Assembly (NCBI RefSeq): GCF_016031655.1 | Contig: NZ_JACCHQ010000003.1 | Location: forward strand, 186,001 to 250,000 | DNA from: Bradyrhizobium glycinis | GTDB taxonomy: Bacteria; Pseudomonadota; Alphaproteobacteria; Rhizobiales; Xanthobacteraceae | DNA: 64,000 nucleotides | Reading direction: 5' to 3' | Shown here: piece after piece, positions 15,523 through 24,888 of the stretch | Numbering within the stretch: the first letter of the stretch is position 1 | Layout: the number at the start of each line of letters is the position of its first letter | Position numbers and translations under genes: made by a program | The notes under the pieces: generated by a model | The model's input: the letters and a program-made list of their open reading frames with translations, nothing else | Database searches by the model: none | What the model was told of the DNA's origin: nothing

Positions 15523-16539
15523 ATGAAATGCATCGTTACTGGCGGCGCCGGTTTCATTGGAAGTCACCTCGTCGATCGCCTGCTCGATGACGGCCACGAG
15601 GTCACCGCGCTCGATGATTTCGTAATCGGACGCGCCGAAAACCTCGCCGCGCGCGCCGGTTCAAGCCAGTTGAAGGTCGTGCGGGCGGACGTCACCGATC
15701 TCGACGCGATCAAACCGTATTTCCACGGGGTGGATTGGGTGTTCCATCTCGCCGCGCTGGCGGACATCGTTCCCTCGATCGAGTCGCCGATTCCCTATCA
15801 TCGCGCCAATGTCGACGGCACGGTCAACGTTCTCGAGGCGGCGCGGCACGCGGGCGCCAAGCGCTTCATCTATGCGGCTTCCTCCTCCTGTTACGGCATT
15901 CCGGATGTTTATCCCACGCCGGAGAGTGCCGAGATCCGGCCGATGTATCCCTATGCGCTCACCAAGAATCTCGGCGAGCAATGCGTCATGCACTGGTGCC
16001 AGGTCTACAAGCTGCCCGCCGTGGCGCTGCGCCTGTTCAACGTGTTCGGACCGCGCCATCGCACCACCGGCACCTACGGTGCCGTGTTCGGCGTGTTCAT
16101 GGCACAGAAGCTCGCGGGCAAGCCCTTCACGGTGGTCGGCGACGGCGAGCAGACGCGCGACTTCACCTTCGTCAGCGACGTCGCCGATGCCTTCGTGACC
16201 GCCGCGCGCTCCGATGTCTCACACGAGATCTTCAATGTCGGCTCGGACAACACCTACAGCGTGAACCGCCTGGTCGAGCTCCTCGGCGGCGACAAGGTCC
16301 ACATTCCCAAGCGTCCCGGCGAGCCCGATTGCACCTACGCCGACATCAGCAAGATCAAGCGCATCCTGAAATGGGCGCCGAAGGTGAAGTTCGAGGACGG
16401 CGTCGCGACGATGTTGAAATCGATGGACCAGTACAAGGACGCTCCGCTCTGGACGGTGGACAAGATCGCTGACGCCACCAAGGACTGGTTCAAATATCTC
16501 GGTGACAACGGGGTCACCCCGCAGAAGGCAAGCCGTTGA
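15523..16539 (+). CDS. NAD-dependent sugar epimerase/dehydratase (extended SDR)
   Basis: A 338-residue extended short-chain dehydrogenase acting on nucleotide sugars. The start was placed at MKCIVTGGAGFIGSHLVDRL, where the Rossmann motif GxxGxxG begins directly; upstream in-frame ATG and GTG codons exist. The catalytic tyrosine and lysine are in YPYALTKNLGEQ, preceded by the AASSSCYG serine stretch. UDP-glucose 4-epimerase-type enzymes are the nearest relatives by eye, but 4,6-dehydratases share this fold, so the exact reaction is open. It is the first gene of the plus-strand operon and is followed after 87 bp by the nucleotidyltransferase/kinase fusion. Confidence 0.85.
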   Translation: MKCIVTGGAGFIGSHLVDRLLDDGHEVTALDDFVIGRAENLAARAGSSQLKVVRADVTDLDAIKPYFHGVDWVFHLAALADIVPSIESPIPYHRANVDGTVNVLEAARHAGAKRFIYAASSSCYGIPDVYPTPESAEIRPMYPYALTKNLGEQCVMHWCQVYKLPAVALRLFNVFGPRHRTTGTYGAVFGVFMAQKLAGKPFTVVGDGEQTRDFTFVSDVADAFVTAARSDVSHEIFNVGSDNTYSVNRLVELLGGDKVHIPKRPGEPDCTYADISKIKRILKWAPKVKFEDGVATMLKSMDQYKDAPLWTVDKIADATKDWFKYLGDNGVTPQKASR

Positions 16540-16626
16540 GCAGATTCGTTCATCCCCAAATTTTGCCGCCAGCCGATCACGTCCGGGCCGGCCAACTGAG
16601 ACCGACCGGCGCCTTGGGTCATTCAC

Positions 16627-18192
16627 ATGGGTAATGCTGCGACAGAGAGGCCGGCCGGCCATCCGGCACCGCACGAGAAGATCAAGACGATCGAGGAACT
16701 CGGCGAGATTGCGCGCGCCGCACAGGCTAAGGGCCTGACCGTTGCGCTCTGCCACGGCGTGTTCGATCTGGTGCATCTCGGTCACGTCCGGCACATCCTG
16801 GCAGCCCGCAACGAGGCCGACGTCGTCATGGTGACCATCACCGCCGACCGTTACGTCAACAAAGGCCCGGGACGACCGATCTTTCCGGAGAACATGCGCG
16901 CCGAGATGCTGGCCGCACTCGGCACGGTCGACTGGGTCGGCATCAATCAGACCTCCAGCGCCGAGCCGGTCCTCGATACCGTGCGCCCCGACATCTACGT
17001 GAAGGGCTCGGACTACGAGAATCCCGAGGATGACGTTACCGGCAAGATCGCGGTGGAGCGCGAGGCGGTCGAGCGTCACGGCGGGCGAATCGTCTTCACG
17101 CGCGACGTGACGTTCAGCTCGTCGTCGCTGCTGAACCGCTATTTCGACATCTACGATCCCCCCTTGCGCGACTACCTCCAGAAGGTGCGCGATGGCGGCG
17201 GCGCCGAACGCCTGCTGAAACTGATCGACAAGATCCAGGACATGCACGTCGTGCTGGTCGGCGACACCATCATCGACGAATACCAATACGTCACGGCGCT
17301 CGGAAAGGCCTCCAAGGAGAACATCGTCGCGACCCTTTTCAAGAATGGCGAGCAGTTTGCCGGCGGGGTCATTGCCGCGGCCAATCACGTCGCGAGCTTC
17401 TGCAAGTCGGTCGAGATCGTCACGACGCTGGGTGGCAACGACTACCCCGAAGAGTTCATTCGAGCGCATGTCCGCCCGAACGTCACGCTCACGCCGATCC
17501 GCGTTCAGGGCCGTCCGACCACCCGCAAGCTGCGGTACGTCGAGATGGGCTATCTGCACAAGCTGTTCGAAGTCTACACGATGGACGACACGCCGCTCGA
17601 CGAGGCCGCGCGCACGGAGATCGACCGCGTCACCGCCGAGCGCGTCCGCGGGGCCGACGTCGTCATCGTCACCGATTTCGGTCACGGCATGATCGCATCC
17701 AGCACGATCGACGCCCTGATCGCGAATTCCAAGTTCCTGGCCGTCAATGCCCAGAGCAACAGCGGCAACCACGGCTACAACCTGATCACGAAGTATCCGC
17801 GGGCCGATTACATCTGCATCGACGCACCGGAAGCGCGGCTGGCGGCCACAGACAAGTTCAACGAGATCGCATCGGTGATCCAGGACGGCCTGCATCGCAA
17901 GATCGATTGCGACAACATGATCATCACGCACGGCTCCTTCGGCTGCTACCCCTTCTCGTCGAAGACCGGCGTTGCGCGCGTCCCCGCTTTCACCAAGACC
18001 GTCGTCGACACCGTCGGTGCGGGCGATGCCTTCCTGACGATCACGGCGCCGCTGGTGGCGGCCGGCGGCAACATCGAGGACGTCGCCTTCATCGGCAATG
18101 CGGCGGGCGCGATCAAGGTCGGCATCGTCGGTCACCGCAACTCGGTCGAGAAGCCGCCGCTGGTCAAGTTCGTCACCGCGTTGTTGAAGTAG
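16627..18192 (+). CDS. Bifunctional nucleotidyltransferase - sugar kinase, HldE-like with reversed domain order
   Basis: A 521-residue fusion. Residues ~35-165 are a cytidylyltransferase-fold nucleotidyltransferase like RfaE domain II (CHGVFDLVHLGH, with HLGH at 50-53, and a VTFSSSSLLNRY end). Residues ~195-520 are a PfkB/ribokinase-fold kinase like RfaE domain I, with the catalytic DTVGAGDAF at 461-469. In canonical HldE the kinase comes first, so the order is inverted here. The expected chemistry is phosphorylation of a heptose 7-phosphate (or similar sugar phosphate) at C1, then nucleotidyl transfer to give an NDP-sugar; the base is unknown. The kinase half is divergent, so its substrate may not be a standard heptose. 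It belongs to the main sugar operon. Confidence 0.82.
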   Translation: MGNAATERPAGHPAPHEKIKTIEELGEIARAAQAKGLTVALCHGVFDLVHLGHVRHILAARNEADVVMVTITADRYVNKGPGRPIFPENMRAEMLAALGTVDWVGINQTSSAEPVLDTVRPDIYVKGSDYENPEDDVTGKIAVEREAVERHGGRIVFTRDVTFSSSSLLNRYFDIYDPPLRDYLQKVRDGGGAERLLKLIDKIQDMHVVLVGDTIIDEYQYVTALGKASKENIVATLFKNGEQFAGGVIAAANHVASFCKSVEIVTTLGGNDYPEEFIRAHVRPNVTLTPIRVQGRPTTRKLRYVEMGYLHKLFEVYTMDDTPLDEAARTEIDRVTAERVRGADVVIVTDFGHGMIASSTIDALIANSKFLAVNAQSNSGNHGYNLITKYPRADYICIDAPEARLAATDKFNEIASVIQDGLHRKIDCDNMIITHGSFGCYPFSSKTGVARVPAFTKTVVDTVGAGDAFLTITAPLVAAGGNIEDVAFIGNAAGAIKVGIVGHRNSVEKPPLVKFVTALLK

Positions 18193-18219
18193 CGCGATCG
18201 AAGAATCCGGAGAACGACA

Positions 18220-19221
18220 GTGATTGATCGGAAATGGAATGTGATGGTCACCGGTGGCGCCGGCTATGTCGGCAGCGTGCTGGTTCCGCAATTGCTTGCC
18301 GCGGGCCACAAGGTCACCGTGCTCGACTTGTTCATGTATGGCGAGGACGTCTTCGACGCCGTTCGTGACAATGCGAACCTCCGCCTGATCAAGGGCGACA
18401 TCCGCGATGAGGCCGCCGTCAACGAGGCCCTGCGCGGCAACAACGCGGTGATCCACCTCGCCTGCATCTCCAACGATCCCTCGTTCGAGCTGGATCCGGC
18501 GCTCGGCAAGTCCATCAACTACGATTGCTTCCGTCCGATGGTGCGCGCCGCGAAGAAGGCGGGTGTCGAGCGCTTCATCTACGCCTCCTCGTCGAGCGTC
18601 TACGGCATCAAGGACGAGGCCGAGGTGACCGAGGAGCTGTCCTGCGAGCCGCTCACCGACTACTCCAAGTTCAAGGCGATGTGCGAGACCGATCTTGCCG
18701 ACGAGGCCGCGTCCGGCTTCGTCACCTGCACCGTTCGCCCCGCCACCGTCTGCGGCTACGCTCCGCGGCAGCGGCTCGACGTCGTCGTCAACATCCTGAC
18801 CAATCTCGCCGTCAACACCGGCCGCATCCGCGTGTTCGGCGGAACGCAGAAGCGGCCCAATCTGCACATCCAGGACATGACGGCGGCCTATCTGTTCCTG
18901 CTGCAGCAGGATGATGCGAAGATCGACGGCAAGACCTACAACATCGGCTACGAAAACCACTCGCTGATGAAGATCGCCGACATCGTCAAATCGGTGGTCG
19001 GCAACAATGTCGACGTGGCCGTCGAGCCGACCGACGATCTCCGTTCCTACCACGTGTCGTCGGAGAAGATCCGCCGCGAGCTCGGGTTTGCGCCGACGCA
19101 CACGATCGAGCAGGCCGTGTCCGGCCTAGTAGACGCCTTCAAGGCGGGCCGCCTGCCGAACTCGCTCAACGATCCCAGGTATTTCAACATCAAGATGATG
19201 CAGAACATCAGCCTGAAGTGA
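18220..19221 (+). CDS. NAD-dependent epimerase/dehydratase (extended SDR)
   Basis: A 333-residue extended SDR starting at GTG (18220) with a GGAGA box about five bases upstream. The Rossmann motif is VTGGAGYVGSVLVPQLL. The Ser/Tyr/Lys active site is ASSSSVYG followed by YSKFKAMCE. The remainder has the NDP-sugar binding C-terminal domain. It follows the HldE-like gene by 27 bp and overlaps the HAD gene by four bases (GTGA). It probably epimerises or dehydrates the activated sugar made by the preceding gene; the precise reaction cannot be read from sequence. Confidence 0.82.
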   Translation: MIDRKWNVMVTGGAGYVGSVLVPQLLAAGHKVTVLDLFMYGEDVFDAVRDNANLRLIKGDIRDEAAVNEALRGNNAVIHLACISNDPSFELDPALGKSINYDCFRPMVRAAKKAGVERFIYASSSSVYGIKDEAEVTEELSCEPLTDYSKFKAMCETDLADEAASGFVTCTVRPATVCGYAPRQRLDVVVNILTNLAVNTGRIRVFGGTQKRPNLHIQDMTAAYLFLLQQDDAKIDGKTYNIGYENHSLMKIADIVKSVVGNNVDVAVEPTDDLRSYHVSSEKIRRELGFAPTHTIEQAVSGLVDAFKAGRLPNSLNDPRYFNIKMMQNISLK

Positions 19222-19838
19222 GCGGCGTGCGGATCGGCATCGATTTCGACAACACGATCATCTGCTACGACAAGGTCTTTGCCGCCGCCGCGCGCCAGCG
19301 CGGGCTGGTGCCGGAAGGCTGGGACGGGCTGAAGACCGACGTGCGGGATTTCTTGCGATCCCGCGCCGGCGGCGAGCTTGCCTGGCAAGGGCTGCAGGGC
19401 TTCGTCTACGGCAAGGGAATCGGCGGCGCCGAGATCAACCCTGGCGTCCGCGAGTTCCTTGCCGCGTGCCGCAAGGCCGGTGCGAGCGTCCATATCGTCA
19501 GCCACAAGACGCAGTTCGGCCATCAGGATCCCGATCGGGTCGACTTGCGCGAGGCTGCGCGTGGCTGGCTGAAGAGCGCGGGCCTCATCGACACCGCCGA
19601 CGCCGCGATCTCGGCGGGCAATGTCTATTTCGAGGACACGCTGGCGGCCAAGGTCGAGCGATTGGCGAGCCTGCAGCTCGACGTCTTCATTGACGATCTC
19701 GTCGACGTGTTCGAGCAGCCGCATTTTCCGAGGGCGACGCGATCGATCCTGTTCACGCAGTCGCGACCGCCGCATCCCGCGCATTGCGAGCCGCTCGCGA
19801 CCTGGGCCGATATCCACCGCGGAGTGTTCGGCGCATGA
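19218..19838 (+). CDS. HAD-superfamily phosphatase-like protein
   Basis: A 206-residue HAD-like hydrolase. Motif I is IDFDNT (D9 and D11), a serine motif occurs in VHIVSHKTQFG, and the acidic motif IV is FIDDLVDVF near residue 160. All catalytic positions appear present, so it is likely an active phosphatase, but it is not the classical GmhB type and its substrate is unknown. It overlaps the preceding epimerase by four bases (GTGA) and the following APH-fold gene by four bases (ATGA), so the three are tightly translationally coupled. Removal of a sugar phosphate in the island pathway is the likely job. Confidence 0.72.
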   Translation: MSGVRIGIDFDNTIICYDKVFAAAARQRGLVPEGWDGLKTDVRDFLRSRAGGELAWQGLQGFVYGKGIGGAEINPGVREFLAACRKAGASVHIVSHKTQFGHQDPDRVDLREAARGWLKSAGLIDTADAAISAGNVYFEDTLAAKVERLASLQLDVFIDDLVDVFEQPHFPRATRSILFTQSRPPHPAHCEPLATWADIHRGVFGA

Positions 19839-20872
19839 GCCAGCCGGACATCAGCGTACAGGATGCGGTTTCGATCGGCGGCCGCCTCTCCGGGGCGCGG
19901 GTCGCGGCGGCGCAACCGGCGCGGGCCGGCGGCAACAACCGGGTGTTTCGGCTGGAGATGGCGGAAGGCCCGCCCCTCGCTCTCAAGCACTATCCGTCCG
20001 ACGGACGTGATCGCCTGGGACAGGAATATGACGCGCTTTCGTTTCTCTCGCGCCACGGCATCAATGCGACGCCGCGGCCGATCGCAAAAGATCCGGCCGC
20101 GTTCTGTGCGCTGTATCAATGGTTCGACGGTGACCCCGCGGTCCTGCATCCGCAGCCCGACGACGCCGACCGGTTGGCCGATTTCCTGATCGAGCTGCAA
20201 AAGCTGCGCGACGCTGAAGGCGCGCGGACTCTGCGGAATGCGTCAGCCAGCATCTTTTCGCCCGAGGCAGCCATCGCCCAGTACGAGCAACGCCTCGACG
20301 GACTGAGGCGGGCTTCGGATGATCATCCGGATCTGCGCGCGTTCATTGATGGCAGCCTGGTTCCCACCGCTGCCATCGCGATCCGGCAACTCCGACGACG
20401 TTATGCGGAACGGGGCCTGGATCCCGCCGCGGACCTCGCGCCCGCCCAACGCGCGTTGAGCCCGTCGGATTTCGGACTGCACAACGCATTGCGTACCGAC
20501 GACGGCAAATTGCGCTTCGTCGACTTCGAGTATTTCGGCTGGGACGACCCGGTCAAGCTCGTGTCCGACACCGCGATTCACCCCGGCAGCGGTCTGCCCG
20601 AGGCCGATGCGAACCGATTGATCGAGCGATTCTCGCGCGCCTTCGCGGCTGGGGATGACGCGTTTGCGGTCCGCCTTGACGTACTGTATCCTGTGTTCGG
20701 GGCGATTTGGTGCCTGATTGTCCTGAATGCCTATCTGCCGGAAAGCCGCTCCCGGCGTGCCCTGGCTGCGCAAGGTGGCGATCTGACGGTCCGCCTTGCC
20801 GGCCAGCTCGACAAAGCCCGTCGGCTCCACCAAACGATTTGCCAACGTGATCCAGATCTCACCCCACGCTGA
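19835..20872 (+). CDS. APH-fold phosphotransferase
   Basis: A 345-residue protein of the aminoglycoside phosphotransferase/choline kinase fold. The ATP-binding Lys is in PLALKHY. The catalytic loop reads SPSDFGLHNAL, where the usual HGD becomes PSD while the Asp is kept. The metal-binding Asp is in FVDFEYFGWDDP. It starts at ATG 19835, overlapping the HAD gene stop. Within the operon it probably phosphorylates a sugar or amino-sugar intermediate rather than conferring drug resistance. Its C-terminus overlaps the start region of the transketolase gene. Confidence 0.72.
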   Translation: MSQPDISVQDAVSIGGRLSGARVAAAQPARAGGNNRVFRLEMAEGPPLALKHYPSDGRDRLGQEYDALSFLSRHGINATPRPIAKDPAAFCALYQWFDGDPAVLHPQPDDADRLADFLIELQKLRDAEGARTLRNASASIFSPEAAIAQYEQRLDGLRRASDDHPDLRAFIDGSLVPTAAIAIRQLRRRYAERGLDPAADLAPAQRALSPSDFGLHNALRTDDGKLRFVDFEYFGWDDPVKLVSDTAIHPGSGLPEADANRLIERFSRAFAAGDDAFAVRLDVLYPVFGAIWCLIVLNAYLPESRSRRALAAQGGDLTVRLAGQLDKARRLHQTICQRDPDLTPR

Positions 20873-21695
20873 AGCTGCTCTCACCTGCACGCTGGACGAG
20901 CGCAGCCTTTATTTGCGCCGCCTGGTCCTCGGTTCTGTCCGCTCCGCAGGACGCGGCCATGTCGGGCCTGCCCTGTCGCTGATCGAGATGGTCCGCGTGC
21001 TCTACGACGACGTGTTGCGGATCGACCCGAAGAACCCGGGCGATCCCGATCGCGACCGCGCCATCCTAAGCAAGGGACACGGATGTCTGGCGCTCTATGC
21101 GCTATTGGCCGACCGCGGCTTCTTCCCGCTGTCGGAGCTGGACGGCTTTTGCGGTCCCGACAGCATTCTGGGCGGACATCCCGAATACGGCATGGTGCCC
21201 GGCGTCGAGGCCTCGACCGGCGCGCTCGGACATGGCCTCTCGATCGGCGTCGGCCTTGCGCTCGCCGCCCGCATGCGCGAGCGCAGCTACCGCACCTTCG
21301 TGCTGCTCGGCGACGGCGAGATCAACGAGGGATCGGTGTGGGAAGCGGCGATGGGCGCGGCCAAGCACGGCCTCGACAACCTCGTCGCGCTGATCGATTA
21401 CAACAAGCTGCAGAGCTACGGCCCAACCGACTACGTGCTGCCGCTGGAGCCACTCGCGGACAAGTGGCGCAGCTTCGGCTTCGCGGTGCAGGAGGTCAAC
21501 GGCCACGACGTCGGCGCGCTGCGCACGGTCCTGAAGCAGCTTCCGGCCGTTGCGGGCAAGCCCACCGCCATCATCTGCCATACCGTCAAAGGCAAGGGTC
21601 TTCCGGCTGCGGAATCCAATGCCGATTGGCATCACAAGAACAAGCTGACCGACAGCGAGCTCGAGGCCATTCGCGTCGCCGTCGGCGATTTTTGA
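20847..21695 (+). CDS. Transketolase-like protein, N-terminal (ThDP-binding) subunit
   Basis: About 282 residues matching the first half of transketolase. Seen: SAGRGHVGPALSLIEMV, the conserved SKGHGCLALYALLAD and the thiamine diphosphate motif GDGEINEGSVWEAAM followed after the usual spacing by DYNK. The start is uncertain; a GTG at 20847 is given, and a TTG further up is possible. The partner half is the next gene, 10 bp downstream. Split transketolases in sugar clusters move two-carbon ketol units and could build or extend a sugar skeleton; the donor and acceptor cannot be told from sequence. Confidence 0.85.
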   Translation: MIQISPHAEAALTCTLDERSLYLRRLVLGSVRSAGRGHVGPALSLIEMVRVLYDDVLRIDPKNPGDPDRDRAILSKGHGCLALYALLADRGFFPLSELDGFCGPDSILGGHPEYGMVPGVEASTGALGHGLSIGVGLALAARMRERSYRTFVLLGDGEINEGSVWEAAMGAAKHGLDNLVALIDYNKLQSYGPTDYVLPLEPLADKWRSFGFAVQEVNGHDVGALRTVLKQLPAVAGKPTAIICHTVKGKGLPAAESNADWHHKNKLTDSELEAIRVAVGDF

Positions 21696-21705
21696 TCGGC
21701 TCCCC

Positions 21706-22665
21706 ATGCGCAACACCGCGATGAATATGGTCCACAAGCTCGCCGCGCGCGACGAGCGTGTGCTCTACATCGGCTCCGACCCCGGCGCCGGCACGCTGCG
21801 CGCGATGAGTGAGGAATTCCCCAAGCGCCATCTAATCGAGGGCATCTCGGAAGCGCATATCATCGGCATGTCGGCCGGTCTCGCGATGGAGGGCTTCGTG
21901 CCCTACGTCAACACCATTGCGACCTTCCTCACCCGCCGCTGCTACGAGCAAGTGGCAGTCGATCTCTGCCTGCACAATCTGCCGGTGCGGCTGATCGCCA
22001 ATGGCGGTGGCCTGGTCTATGCGCCGCTCGGTCCCACGCACCAGGCGATAGAAGATATCGCCATCATGCGGGCGCTGCCGAACATGACGGTGATCTGCCC
22101 GTGCGACGCCGACGAGGCCGCGCGCATGATGGAGCAGACGCTGGATTGGAAGGGTCCGATCTACATCCGGCTCGGCAAGGGCGGCGATGCCATCGTGTCC
22201 AGGGCCGAGCACGGCTTTGAGATCGGCAAAGCCATCCTGATGCGGCCGCCCGGCGACGTTCTCATGGTGACCACCGGCATCATGCTGCAGCGGGCGCTGG
22301 CTGCAGCCGACCTGCTGGCCGCGCAAGGCATTCGCGCCGGCATCCTGCACATGCACACCGTGAAACCGCTCGACACCGCCGCGCTGCTGCAGGCGATCCG
22401 CGGCACCAGGCTCGTTGCGACGCTGGAGGAGCACGTGCCCTCCGGCGGCCTCGGCAGCGCAGTCGCGGAGGCGCTGATCGACAAGCTCGGCTCCGGTTTT
22501 CCTGCGATGCTGCGGCTGTCGCTGCCGGACCGCTTCATGCACAATTACGGTTCGCAGGATTCGCTGCTGAAGAAACACGGGCTCTCCGCCAACGCCATTG
22601 CGACCTCGATCGAGCATGCTCTCGCGGCGTCGCGTCCCCCCTCTCCTCAACTTCATTCCACCTGA
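21706..22665 (+). CDS. Transketolase-like protein, C-terminal subunit
   Basis: A 319-residue protein covering the pyrimidine-binding and C-terminal domains of transketolase / DXP-synthase-like enzymes. The catalytic Glu that activates thiamine is expected in EGISEAHIIGMSAGLAMEG. The aromatic-rich segment and VTTGIMLQRALAAADLL in the C-terminal domain are as in the family. It pairs with the preceding gene to form one active enzyme, and the two together equal a normal transketolase in length. It is followed eight bases later by the first DegT aminotransferase. Confidence 0.85.
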   Translation: MRNTAMNMVHKLAARDERVLYIGSDPGAGTLRAMSEEFPKRHLIEGISEAHIIGMSAGLAMEGFVPYVNTIATFLTRRCYEQVAVDLCLHNLPVRLIANGGGLVYAPLGPTHQAIEDIAIMRALPNMTVICPCDADEAARMMEQTLDWKGPIYIRLGKGGDAIVSRAEHGFEIGKAILMRPPGDVLMVTTGIMLQRALAAADLLAAQGIRAGILHMHTVKPLDTAALLQAIRGTRLVATLEEHVPSGGLGSAVAEALIDKLGSGFPAMLRLSLPDRFMHNYGSQDSLLKKHGLSANAIATSIEHALAASRPPSPQLHST

Positions 22666-22673
22666 CGGGTCAC

Positions 22674-23780
22674 ATGTACGACGTTCGATATTCCTATCTG
22701 CTCGAGCAATTCGCGGATCCCGCACCCATCCTCGCCGAGATCGGCCGGCTGGTAGCGACCGGTGACTTCACCCTTGGCAAGCCCGTTGCCGAATTCGAGA
22801 AACGCTTTGCCGAATTGATCGGCGTCCGTCACGCCATCGGCGTCGGATCCGGCACCGATGCGCTCAAGCTGCCGCTCAAGGCGCTCGGCATCGGGCATGG
22901 CGATGAGGTCATCACCGCCGCGAACACCTTCATCGCCACGGTCGGCGCGATCGCGGAAACCGGCGCGACGCCGGTGCTGGTCGATTGCGACGATTCCTTC
23001 TGCATGAACGTGGACCAGGTCGAGGCTGCGATCACCAAGAAGACCAAGGCGATCATGCCGGTCCAGCTGACCGGCGAGGTCACCGACATGGGCAAGCTGA
23101 TGCCGATCGCGCAGCGCCACAACCTGCCTGTGGTCGAGGATGCCTGCCAGGGCATCCTGTCGGAGTTTGCGGGAAAACGCTCCGGTACCCACGGTATCGC
23201 GGCCGGCTTCTCGCTGCATCCGCTCAAGAACCTCAACGTCTGGGGCGACGCCGGCGTCGTCGTCACCAATGACGACGACATGAACGAAAAGCTCCGCCTG
23301 ATCCGCAACCACGGCATGAAGAACCGCGACGAGATCGCGATTCTCGGCTGCAACTCGCGGCTCGATTCCTTGCAGGCCGTGGTCGGCAACTGGCTGATCG
23401 GCCAGACCAGCGAGATCACGCGCCGCAGAATCGAAAATGCGGCCTATTACGATGCGGGTCTCGCCGGCGTGCCCGGCCTGCGCATCCCGCCGCGCCGTCC
23501 CAACGTGAAGCACGTCTATCATCTCTACATGGTGTTCGCCGATCGTCGCGACGAGCTCTACAAATATTGCCTGGACAGCGGCATCGAGGCCAAGATCCAC
23601 TATCCGATCCCGCTGTATCAGCAGGAAGGCTTGAAGCATCTCGGCTACGCGCCCGGCACGTTCCCGGTCACCGACCGCCATGCCAAGGAAGTCATCAGCT
23701 TCCCCGTCGACCAGCATCTGACGCGCGCCCAGCAAGACCGCGTCATCGAGACCGTCAGGAAGTTCTGCCATGGACGCTGA
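22674..23780 (+). CDS. DegT/DnrJ/EryC1 aminotransferase (sugar), copy 1
   Basis: A 368-residue PLP-dependent aminotransferase that would install an amino group on a keto sugar. Seen: GSGTDALKLPLKALGIG (PLP phosphate region), the Asp in VEDACQG that contacts the ring nitrogen, and the Schiff-base Lys in SLHPLKNLNVWGDAG. Its end overlaps the next gene by 11 bases. The second gene encodes a clear paralogue with the same HPLKNLN active-site motif, so the two probably arose by tandem duplication and may act at different carbons or form a heterodimer. Confidence 0.88.
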   Translation: MYDVRYSYLLEQFADPAPILAEIGRLVATGDFTLGKPVAEFEKRFAELIGVRHAIGVGSGTDALKLPLKALGIGHGDEVITAANTFIATVGAIAETGATPVLVDCDDSFCMNVDQVEAAITKKTKAIMPVQLTGEVTDMGKLMPIAQRHNLPVVEDACQGILSEFAGKRSGTHGIAAGFSLHPLKNLNVWGDAGVVVTNDDDMNEKLRLIRNHGMKNRDEIAILGCNSRLDSLQAVVGNWLIGQTSEITRRRIENAAYYDAGLAGVPGLRIPPRRPNVKHVYHLYMVFADRRDELYKYCLDSGIEAKIHYPIPLYQQEGLKHLGYAPGTFPVTDRHAKEVISFPVDQHLTRAQQDRVIETVRKFCHGR

Positions 23781-24888
23781 CACCGGCCGCCGGCGCATCG
23801 GTTACGTCAATCTTCCCGCGCAGTTCGAGGAAGAGCGCGCCGAGATCATGCAGGCGGTCGAGGGCGTGTTCCAGCGCGGCGATTTCATCGGCGGGGCGGC
23901 GGTTGCCAAGCTCGAGGAGGAATTGTCCGCCTATCTCGGCTCGCCGCACGTCGTGACGCTGAACTCGGGCACCGACGCGCTGATCCTTGCCATGCGGGCG
24001 CTCGACATCGGTCCCGGCGACGAGGTGATCACGCCGCCGAATTCGTTCGTGGCATCGACCGCGGCGATCATCGCGGTCGGCGCCACGCCGGTGTTTGCCG
24101 ACGTGCTGCCGGACCAGAACATCGACCCCGCCGCGGTCGAAGCCGCCGTCACGCCGCGGACCAAGGCGATCATGCCGGTGCATCTGACCGGACGCATGGC
24201 CGACATGGCTCCGCTGATGGCAATCGCTGCCAAGCACGCGCTCGCCGTGATCGAGGACAGCGCCCAGGCGGTCGGCTCGAGCTACGACGGCCGCATGAGC
24301 GGCACCATCGGCACGTTCGGCTGCTTCTCCGCCCACCCCTTGAAGAATCTCAATGCCGCGGGCGATGCCGGCTTCCTCGTCACCGCCGACGCCGAGCTTG
24401 CCGCAAGAATCCGACGGCTGCGCAATCACGGCCTGATCAACCGCAGCGATGTCCAGGAATGGGGGATCGTGTCGCGGCTCGACACGCTGCAGGCCGAGGT
24501 GCTGCGCATTCGCCTGCGTCATCTGCCCTCGGTGATCGAACGCCGGCGGCGCAACGCCGCGCAATACCGCGCCGAGCTCGCCGGCCTGCCCCTGTTCATT
24601 CCGCCCTGCCGGAACATCGAGTTCAACACCTTCCACACCTTCGTGGTGCAGACCGAACGTCGCAACGACTTCCAGAAATATCTTGCCGAGAAGGGCATCG
24701 AGACCGCGATCCACTATCCGGTCCCGATCCACCTGCAGCCGGCAGCGGCGCATCTCGGCCACGGCCGCGGCGCGTTCCCGGTGACGGAACGGCAGGCGGA
24801 CCAGATCCTCACGCTTCCCATCAACCAGTTCCTGTCGGCCGCCGACATCAGCTATATTTGCGCGACCGCCCGGGAGTATTTTGCATGA
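23770..24888 (+). CDS. DegT/DnrJ/EryC1 aminotransferase (sugar), copy 2
   Basis: A 372-residue PLP-dependent sugar aminotransferase. Family features are LNSGTDALILAMRALDIG, the Asp in VIEDSAQAVGSSYDG and the catalytic Lys in SAHPLKNLNAAGDAG. It overlaps the upstream paralogue by 11 bases and the following oxygenase by four bases (ATGA). Two aminotransferases in one operon suggest either a diamino sugar or transfer to two different intermediates. Confidence 0.88.
   Translation: MDADTGRRRIGYVNLPAQFEEERAEIMQAVEGVFQRGDFIGGAAVAKLEEELSAYLGSPHVVTLNSGTDALILAMRALDIGPGDEVITPPNSFVASTAAIIAVGATPVFADVLPDQNIDPAAVEAAVTPRTKAIMPVHLTGRMADMAPLMAIAAKHALAVIEDSAQAVGSSYDGRMSGTIGTFGCFSAHPLKNLNAAGDAGFLVTADAELAARIRRLRNHGLINRSDVQEWGIVSRLDTLQAEVLRIRLRHLPSVIERRRRNAAQYRAELAGLPLFIPPCRNIEFNTFHTFVVQTERRNDFQKYLAEKGIETAIHYPVPIHLQPAAAHLGHGRGAFPVTERQADQILTLPINQFLSAADISYICATAREYFA

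Noticed and set aside
16219..19817. Long minus-strand frames (960 and 256 codons) opposite the epimerase, HldE-like and HAD genes
   Set aside because: Shadow frames in the antisense phase of clear plus-strand enzymes with catalytic motifs.
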